This document shows, in pieces, positions 58,740 to 64,000 of a DNA stretch of 64,000 nucleotides. This DNA comes from Rugamonas aquatica (GTDB lineage Bacteria; Pseudomonadota; Gammaproteobacteria; Burkholderiales; Burkholderiaceae_D), in assembly GCF_009380215.1 (NCBI RefSeq), contig NZ_WHUG01000002.1:786572-850571 (forward strand), written 5' to 3'. Within the stretch, counting starts at the first letter, position 1. The number at the start of each line of letters is the position of its first letter. The position numbers and the translations under genes were made by a program. The notes under the pieces were generated by a model, which saw nothing but the letters and a program-made list of their open reading frames with translations, was not told the DNA's origin and made no database searches.

Positions 58740-59831
58740 GTGAAAAAACTTACTCTGGTAGCAATGATCATCGGCGGTTTCGCAGCCCAAGTACAAGCGC
58801 AATCGAATGTCACGATCTATGGCCTGGTCGATGCCGGCCTGGTCGGCGAGCGCGGCGGCGCTGCTGGCAGCGTGACCAAAGTCACCAGCGGTATCGGCGG
58901 CCAGTCGCGTCTGGGCTTCCGCGGTACGGAAGATCTGGGCGGCGGTCTGTCGGCTATCTTCACCCTGGAAACCGGCGTGAAAGTGGATGATGGCGCGCTG
59001 GACAACGCCAACAGCGCCCTGTTCAACCGTCAATCGTTCGTCGGCCTGAAAAGCAAGGAAGCCGGCACCCTGACCATCGGTCGTCAATACACCATGCTGT
59101 ACAACGCCATGAGCCAGGTCGCTGACCCGTTCGGCGCCGGCTACGCAGGCAGCATCAAGAACTTGTTCCCAGCTGCTGGCGCCAACACCCGCACCAGCAA
59201 CGCCCTGGTCTACGCATCGCCTAGCGTTGAAGGCTTCAGCGCCGAAGGTCTGTACTCGCTGGGCGAGCAGGCTGGCAGCTCGACCGCCGGCCGTCAGTTC
59301 GGCTTCGGCCTGAACTACGCCAACGGCCCGCTGAACGCGCGTCTGGTGTACAACAACCGCAACAACGACACCGCCGCCGTCGGCGCCACCCCGGCCAAGC
59401 TGCAAGACAGCGGCCGCAACACCCTGTTCGCGATCAACTACGACTTCCAGGTTGTTAAAGCCTACTTCGCCTACGGCGCAGACAAAGGCGTGAACAGCGC
59501 AGCCCTGCCAGTGGCCAACGCCTACGGCTACGCCGTGGCTCCGAAAGCCAGCGTTGACAGCAACGACCTGCTGATCGGCGTGCAAGTGCCAGTCGCTCCT
59601 AGCGGCACCATCATGGCTTCGTACATCCGCAAGAACGACAAGACCGTCAACAACCAGGACGCCGACCAGTGGGCTCTGGGCTACCTGCACTCGCTGTCGA
59701 AGCGTACCGGCATCTACGTCGCCTACGCCAAGATCAAGAACAAGAACGGCGCTGGCTACACCGTTGGTAACAACAACGAAGCTGGTAGCGGCGACAAGGC
59801 CTTCAACGTCGGCATCCGTCACGCCTTCTAA
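58740..59831 (+). CDS. Burkholderiales-type general porin (Gram-negative porin, OmpC-like)
   Basis: The 363-residue outer-membrane protein has a signal peptide (VKKLTLVAMIIGGFAAQVQAQ) and begins its barrel with SNVTIYGLVDAGL. RLGFRGTEDLGGGLSAIFTLE follows (split: RLGFRG, EDLGGG), and it ends VGIRHAF with the terminal Phe needed for BAM recognition. I chose a GTG start at 58740 because it gives a normal signal peptide; an ATG at 58701 adds 13 unlikely residues. Codon use is strongly biased, as in highly expressed genes. Its stop overlaps the convergent kinase gene by four bases. Confidence 0.94.
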   Translation: MKKLTLVAMIIGGFAAQVQAQSNVTIYGLVDAGLVGERGGAAGSVTKVTSGIGGQSRLGFRGTEDLGGGLSAIFTLETGVKVDDGALDNANSALFNRQSFVGLKSKEAGTLTIGRQYTMLYNAMSQVADPFGAGYAGSIKNLFPAAGANTRTSNALVYASPSVEGFSAEGLYSLGEQAGSSTAGRQFGFGLNYANGPLNARLVYNNRNNDTAAVGATPAKLQDSGRNTLFAINYDFQVVKAYFAYGADKGVNSAALPVANAYGYAVAPKASVDSNDLLIGVQVPVAPSGTIMASYIRKNDKTVNNQDADQWALGYLHSLSKRTGIYVAYAKIKNKNGAGYTVGNNNEAGSGDKAFNVGIRHAF

Positions 59832-60997
59832 GCAATACTGGCGGGATTTTCCTGAGGAGGCAGCGGCAGCCGGATCATGATCCGGGTGCCGCCGTCGCTG
59901 ACGATGGAAATGTCGCCATGCAGTGCCCAGACGCGTTCGCGCATCCCGATCAGGCCGAAGGACGACGCTTTGTCCATGTCCTTTTCGGCGATGCCGCGGC
60001 CGTCGTCGTGTATCGTGATTTGCAGCAGTGAATCGGTGCGGTACAGCGACAGCATGACCTTGCGCGCCTCGGCGTGGCGGGTGATGTTGGTCAGCGCTTC
60101 CTGCGCGATGCGGAAGATGGCTGTGCTGTAGGCGTCATCGAGTATCAAATCCTCTTCATTCGCGTCCAGCGTGCAGGCGATGCCGTAGCGGGCCACGAAT
60201 TCCTGACGCAAGCTCTCCAGCGCAAAATACAAACCGCCCTCATCGAGCGCGCGCGGCCGCAGATTGCTGGCGATGCGCCGCAGCGACGTGATCGCCGACA
60301 TCAGCAGCTCGTCCATGCCGGCCTGCAGCTTGCGGGCCACGGCGTCGTTGCTGTGCTGCTGTTGCAGCAGCGCCAGGTCCACCCGCAGCGTCGCCAGCAG
60401 CTGGCCGAGGTCGTCGTGCAGTTCGCGGGCGATGTGCTTGCGCTCTTCCTCGCGTATCGTCTGCAGCGCTGCAGACAGCTCGCGCAGCTGCGAGTACGAC
60501 TGTTCCAGCTGCTCCTGCACCTGCTTGCGCTCGGTGATGTCGCGCAGGATGATGGTGTAGATGCGGTGGCCGTTTTCCGCCAGCGACGAGATCGACCCCT
60601 CCAGCGGGAAGTGCTGGCCACCGGCCTTGAGCCCTGTCACCGCGTAATCGCTGGCGCGGCGGCCCTTCATGCGCAGGCGGATGCCGGTGTCGCCGAAATA
60701 GCGGGTGGTCGTGGGTTCGTTGTTCTGGCGCTGGTCGCGCGGGATGAAGCGGTGCAAGGGCGAGCCTTCCATCGCCTGCACCGTGGTGCCGAACATGGCG
60801 GCGGCGGAGGGATTGGCTTGCAGGATGTGCTGGCGCTCGTCGGTGGAGATGATGGCGTCGCTGGCGTGCTGGATGATGCCCCGGCTGCGCTTGTGGGCGG
60901 CGGCTGTCCTGGCGCATTGCCAGCCCATGCGCCAGGACAGCCGGCTGGCCAGCGCGACCGCGCCCGCAAGCAGTAGCAATGATCGGGTGCGACCCAT
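59828..60997 (-). CDS. PAS-HisKA_3 sensor histidine kinase (NarX/DegS class)
   Basis: The 389-residue kinase has one N-terminal hydrophobic segment (SLLLLAGAVALAS), a PAS domain (IIQHASDAIISTDERQHILQ region to ILRDITERKQ, residues ~37-155), a coiled coil and HisKA_3 with RKHIARELHDDLGQLLATL. An HATPase_c domain ends it (ALTNITRHAEA, GRGIAEKD, FGLIGMRERV). This class normally phosphorylates LuxR/NarL-type regulators, but the only adjacent regulator is LytTR-type. Start choice: GGAG precedes the ATG at 60997; upstream ATGs (61009, 61036) are possible. Confidence 0.88.
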   Translation of the reverse strand: MGRTRSLLLLAGAVALASRLSWRMGWQCARTAAAHKRSRGIIQHASDAIISTDERQHILQANPSAAAMFGTTVQAMEGSPLHRFIPRDQRQNNEPTTTRYFGDTGIRLRMKGRRASDYAVTGLKAGGQHFPLEGSISSLAENGHRIYTIILRDITERKQVQEQLEQSYSQLRELSAALQTIREEERKHIARELHDDLGQLLATLRVDLALLQQQHSNDAVARKLQAGMDELLMSAITSLRRIASNLRPRALDEGGLYFALESLRQEFVARYGIACTLDANEEDLILDDAYSTAIFRIAQEALTNITRHAEARKVMLSLYRTDSLLQITIHDDGRGIAEKDMDKASSFGLIGMRERVWALHGDISIVSDGGTRIMIRLPLPPQENPASIA

Positions 60998-61095
60998 GCG
61001 CGTCTCCATGCGGCCGGCGGCCGCGTGGGTACACACTAATGCAAGTGCAGGGCAGGGGATTGATTTGACGCAGACGCGCTCGGCGTCTGCGGGAA

Positions 61096-61857
61096 TTACA
61101 TTTGCTTGAACAGGTGCAGGAAGCTGCGGCTGACTTCCAGCTTGTCCGGCTTGCCCTTGATCATGACCAGATGGCGGCCACGGATGTCGCGCGTCACGCC
61201 TTCGATGGCGTTGACGTTGACCAGCGTCGCGCGGTGGATCTGCCAGAACAGTGCAGGGTCGAGTTCTTCCGCCAGGTCGCGCACCGGCTTGCGGATCAGC
61301 GCTTCATAGCGCTCGGTCTGCACGCAGGTGTATTTTTCGTCGGAGCGGAAGAACAGGATTTCCTCGACCGGGATCATGCGCAAGTCCTGGCCGATGCTGG
61401 CCTGTATCCACTGCAGATAGGCCGGTTTCGGCGTGGCGATCTTTTCCGCCAGTTGCGACAGCATCGCCGTCACGCTGGCGTTGACGTCGGCGGCTGGCTT
61501 GTTCATGCGGGTCTTGAGGCGGTCGACGGTGATCTGCAGGCGCTCCTGCTCGGGCGGTTTCAGCACGTAATCGACCGCGCCGCGCTCGAAGGCTTCGACC
61601 GCGTAGGCGTCGTAGGCGGTCACGAACACGATGTTGCTCTTGTTGCCGATGACCGTGGCCGCTTCCATGCCGGTCTTGCCGGGCATACGGATGTCGAGGA
61701 AGGTGAAGTCCGGCTTTAGCTGGTCGACCAGTTCGATCGCTTCGTCGCCATTCTTGGCTTCGCCGATGATTTCCAGTTCGGGCCAGACCTGGCCCAGGCG
61801 CATGCGCAGTTGGTCGCGCATCAAACGTTCGTCGTCGGCAATGATTGCTGTAGGCAT
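61096..61857 (-). CDS. LytTR-family response regulator
   Basis: The 253-residue regulator has a receiver domain (IIADDERLMRDQL; Asp in FTFLDIRMPGKTG; Lys in YVLKPPEQERL), a linker of about 50 residues and a C-terminal LytTR domain (EEILFFRSDEKYTCVQT, FWQIHRATLVNVNAIEGV). It lies 73 bases downstream of the LytS-type kinase gene on the same strand, its expected partner. It is similar in domain plan to the regulator at 22.8 kb but not close in sequence. Confidence 0.93.
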   Translation of the reverse strand: MPTAIIADDERLMRDQLRMRLGQVWPELEIIGEAKNGDEAIELVDQLKPDFTFLDIRMPGKTGMEAATVIGNKSNIVFVTAYDAYAVEAFERGAVDYVLKPPEQERLQITVDRLKTRMNKPAADVNASVTAMLSQLAEKIATPKPAYLQWIQASIGQDLRMIPVEEILFFRSDEKYTCVQTERYEALIRKPVRDLAEELDPALFWQIHRATLVNVNAIEGVTRDIRGRHLVMIKGKPDKLEVSRSFLHLFKQM

Positions 61858-61930
61858 GTGGGTGTGTTCTGCAATGTTAATTATTTAAACAATTAATTAT
61901 TCAACGAATCGCCGTAATAATCAATCGATC

Positions 61931-63322
61931 TTATTTGGACAACTGGTACGGCACTTCGATCGTGGCGATGACGCCGCTTGGGCTGTTGGCGGCGATCAGC
62001 AGCTGGCCCTGGTCGCCATGCAGCAGTTTCAGGCGCTCGCGGATGGTCATCAGGCCCAGGCCGGTGCCGTCGCTAGGCACGGCGCCGAAGCCGAGGCCGT
62101 CGTCGGTGACGATCACGCGCAGCTTGTTGTGGGCGACATCGGCGCGCACTTTCAGCGTGCCGCCCTCGGGCTTGGCTTCGAGGCCGTGCTTGATGGCGTT
62201 TTCCACCATCGATTGCAGCATCATTGGCGGGAAGGCGGCGGTGCGCAGGCCGTCGGGGATGTCGAAGTCCACGGTCAGGCGCTCTTCCATACGCATTTTC
62301 AGCAGGTTCAGGTAGGCCACCACCATGTCGGCTTCACGGCCGAGGTTGGTAATCAGGGCGTTGTCGCGCATTTGCGGCAGCACCGCGCGCAGGTATTTGA
62401 TCAGGCTGCGCTGCATGGCGGAGGCGCGCGGCGGGTCGGTTTCGATCAGATGTTCGACCGAGGCAAGCGTGTTGAACAGGAAGTGCGGCTCGACTTGCGC
62501 TTGCATCATCTGCATTTTGGCTTCGCTGAGCTGGCGCTGCATGGATTCACGTTCGACGGCGGCGTTGGCGGTCAGGGTTTCGGCTTCGGCGCGTTTTTTG
62601 CCGCCCATCAGCGCCTTGGTGCCGAACAGAGCCAGCACCAGCAGCGAGACGAAGCTCTTGAACCAGGTCGAGGCCTGACGGTGGTAGCGGGTGACTTTTT
62701 GCTCGGCGGCGTCGTCGACGGCTTCTTCAATCGCGTTCGACAACTCTTCACCGATCTGCGGCGGCAGGTCGATGTGGACTTCTTCGCCTGGCAGGGTGGG
62801 CAGGGCGGGGACGGAGGCGACTCCCGGCTTGGCGGGTTTGCCGGCCTTGCCTGCGGGGGCAGCCGGCTCGGCTGGTTCGGCGGGCTGTGCCGGGTTGGCC
62901 GGCTCGGCTGGCGGGGCCGGTGGTGCGACAGGAACGCCCTTGCTGTCGTCGCTGCTGGAATCGGATGAATCGCTCTTGTCGGTTTTATCGACATCCTTGT
63001 TGCGGATCTTGCCGCGCGGGTTGAAGTGGATGCCGCTGTCGTCAATCAGGATGTTGGTGTCGCCGTTCTTGCGTTTCGAATGCTTGTCGTTTTTGATGAC
63101 GACTTCTTCGTCCGGACTGGACGAGAACAGCTCGTCTTGCAGGATGGAGCCGGCAATCAGCGTCAACACTGCGAACACCAGGAACTTCCACCACGACAGC
63201 TGCGTTACCCAGGTGGCGGTCGCATCGAAGCCGCGGTGCAGCCAGGCGCCGGCGGTTTTCAGGGTGTCTTGCGTTTTAGGCATCGGAAACATGTGAGGCT
63301 TTCGTTCTGTATTGTCATGCAA
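61931..63322 (-). CDS. LytS-type histidine kinase with a long Pro/Ala/Glu-rich extracytoplasmic segment
   Basis: The 463-residue kinase has a first membrane helix (FLVFAVLTLIAGSIL, ~46-60), then about 160 residues outside the membrane with an acidic Ser/Asp run (DKSDSSDSSSDDSKG) and a PAEPA-type repeat. A second helix (FVSLLVLALFGTKALMG, ~223-239) and coiled coil follow. The His_kinase domain has EPHFLFNTLASVEHL, and the ATPase has MVENAIKHGLE and GTGLGLMTIRERL. No folded sensor domain is seen. The N-terminus is uncertain: ATGs at 63322, 63292 and 63283 all lack a strong Shine-Dalgarno. A LytTR regulator gene follows. Confidence 0.9.
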   Translation of the reverse strand: MHDNTERKPHMFPMPKTQDTLKTAGAWLHRGFDATATWVTQLSWWKFLVFAVLTLIAGSILQDELFSSSPDEEVVIKNDKHSKRKNGDTNILIDDSGIHFNPRGKIRNKDVDKTDKSDSSDSSSDDSKGVPVAPPAPPAEPANPAQPAEPAEPAAPAGKAGKPAKPGVASVPALPTLPGEEVHIDLPPQIGEELSNAIEEAVDDAAEQKVTRYHRQASTWFKSFVSLLVLALFGTKALMGGKKRAEAETLTANAAVERESMQRQLSEAKMQMMQAQVEPHFLFNTLASVEHLIETDPPRASAMQRSLIKYLRAVLPQMRDNALITNLGREADMVVAYLNLLKMRMEERLTVDFDIPDGLRTAAFPPMMLQSMVENAIKHGLEAKPEGGTLKVRADVAHNKLRVIVTDDGLGFGAVPSDGTGLGLMTIRERLKLLHGDQGQLLIAANSPSGVIATIEVPYQLSK

Positions 63323-63521
63323 GCGGCAAGTGTAGCTTAACGATCAACTGTTGAGAGCTTCCATATTGCCCGGAATGACAATGCTATTGGGACGATGCAA
63401 CTGTAAGGGATGGCTGGCATGGAAACCATGGGCATGCGACAGGCTGCAGAAAGACGGGAATGGGAGGCGAGGAGAGCGGAAGAGGAGGATGGCGCGAAAA
63501 ATATTAAACGTCGTAGCGCAC

Positions 63522-63550
63522 TTGCGGAATCCATTCTCGTTTGCTATAGT
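63522..63550 (+). promoter_or_regulatory. rrn promoter P1
   Basis: TTGCGG at 63522-63527, a 17-base spacer and TATAGT at 63545-63550. An AT-rich run (AAAATATTAAA near 63497) lies at the position expected for an UP element. Confidence 0.75.
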
Positions 63551-63607
63551 TCGCCCCCTCGCAGAACGACGCATGAAAATGCTGAGTGAAGCGGAAAAAA
63601 GAAGGGG

Positions 63608-63636
63608 TTGACGAAACGATCTAAACGCTTCATACT
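63608..63636 (+). promoter_or_regulatory. rrn promoter P2
   Basis: TTGACG at 63608-63613, a 17-base spacer and CATACT at 63631-63636. An A-rich stretch (GGAAAAAAGAA) lies just before the -35. Confidence 0.72.
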
Positions 63637-63692
63637 CTTTCTTCTTCGCTGACGGACACAACGCTCCGCAGCAAGCAAGCAGTACCGAATAA

Positions 63693-63711
63693 GTTCTTTA
63701 AAAATTAACAG
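63693..63711 (+). promoter_or_regulatory. boxA-like rRNA antitermination element
   Basis: GTTCTTTAAAAATTAACAG resembles the rrn leader boxA region (TGCTCTTTAACA in E. coli). Its place, ~180 bases before 16S, is right for loading of Nus factors. Confidence 0.65.
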
Positions 63712-63743
63712 TCGATAAGTGTGGACGTTTGATGAAAGTGCAC

Positions 63744-63760
63744 AGCAGGCTAGTCCTGCT
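63744..63760 (+). other. rrn leader hairpin
   Basis: AGCAGG-CTAGT-CCTGCT forms a small stem-loop just after the boxA-like element. Its role may be boxB-like or in processing. Confidence 0.55.
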
Positions 63761-63889
63761 GATACTTAAAATATCAAATGTTCACAAGAAGTAATGAAAT
63801 AGGCGCTTCGCAAGAAGTGGCCTGTCAGTATTTTGAGTGAGCGACCCGTCAGCAATGACGGTGCTAGAAATAGCAAATAAACAGAGATT

Positions 63890-64000
63890 AAACTGAAGAG
63901 TTTGATCCTGGCTCAGATTGAACGCTGGCGGCATGCCTTACACATGCAAGTCGAACGGCAGCGCGGGGCAACCTGGCGGCGAGTGGCGAACGGGTGAGTA
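63890..64000 (+). rRNA. rrs: 16S ribosomal RNA (5' end, cut by window edge)
   Basis: AAACTGAAGAGTTTGATCC at 63890 matches the conserved mature 16S start. The universal GATCCTGGCTCAG and ATTGAACGCTGGCGGCA segments and TACACATGCAAGTCGAACGG follow. The V1 loop that follows (CAGCGCGGGGCAACCTGG) is of the kind found in Oxalobacteraceae such as Massilia and Duganella. About 111 bases are present. Confidence 0.97.

Larger units (their letters stand above)
63323..63889. other. rrn operon promoter and leader region
   Basis: No protein gene is supported here. The left part (63323-63500) holds the kinase 5' flank and shows nothing clear. From 63522 onward it contains two sigma-70 promoters, a boxA-like antitermination element and a leader hairpin before the 16S gene. 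Confidence 0.8.

Noticed and set aside
63351..63661. Two overlapping ORFs before the rRNA operon
   Set aside because: They lack ribosome-binding sites and family features, and they overlap the rrn promoters.

Overview
The window reads as chromosome from a GC-rich betaproteobacterium of the family Oxalobacteraceae (Massilia, Duganella or Janthinobacterium relatives). The evidence is the first ~110 bases of a 16S rRNA gene at the right edge, two PEP-CTERM sorting signals, a Burkholderiales-type porin, and gene orders common in this group (pepA divergent from lptF-lptG, clpS-clpA, cysI-DUF934-cysH-cysD-cysN with cobA). The genus call is from memory, not from a search. Coding density is high and I see no prophage, insertion sequence, CRISPR array or tRNA.

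Layout. 1-6.1 kb: the tail of a PEP-CTERM gene, murJ (lipid II flippase), rpsT, an Ala/Ser/Lys-rich secreted peptide, a RluE-type pseudouridine synthase, icd and a chromate transporter. 6.1-10.1 kb: a secreted six-cysteine peptide, a membrane-anchored glutaredoxin, a cold-shock protein and clpS-clpA. 10.2-19.6 kb: two tandem secreted tricorn-like S41 peptidases, an orphan FtsX/MacB-type permease, and just after it a short remnant of a third peptidase 3' end. 19.8-22.6 kb: a PEP-CTERM protein and a single 571-residue protein that fuses a PchB-like isochorismate pyruvate lyase to a PchA-like isochorismate synthase, a predicted one-protein salicylate synthase. 22.7-25.4 kb: an operon of a secreted alpha/beta hydrolase, a LytS-type kinase and a LytTR regulator.

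25.5-37.3 kb is a complete 2-methylcitrate (propionate) module: divergent prpR, a near-perfect sigma-54 promoter with nested operator half-sites, then prpB-prpC-acnD-prpF-prpE and a DUF485-actP transporter pair. 37.4-43.4 kb: a cytosolic six-PAS GGDEF-EVL protein, exonuclease III, an AT-rich gap and three small genes. 43.4-50.6 kb: pepA, lptF-lptG, cbiX, a lipocalin-like protein, a LysR regulator and glutaminyl-peptide cyclotransferase.

50.7-58.6 kb is the assimilatory sulfate locus (cysI, DUF934, cysH, cysD, cysN, cobA) facing cysB and a methyltransferase. cobA and the nearby cbiX can supply siroheme for CysI. 58.7-63.3 kb: a porin, a PAS/HisKA_3 kinase, and a LytTR regulator with its LytS-type kinase. 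The last 0.6 kb holds tandem rrn promoters, a boxA-like leader and the 16S start. Three copies of a REP/BIME-like inverted repeat sit in gaps, two of them inside predicted operons.
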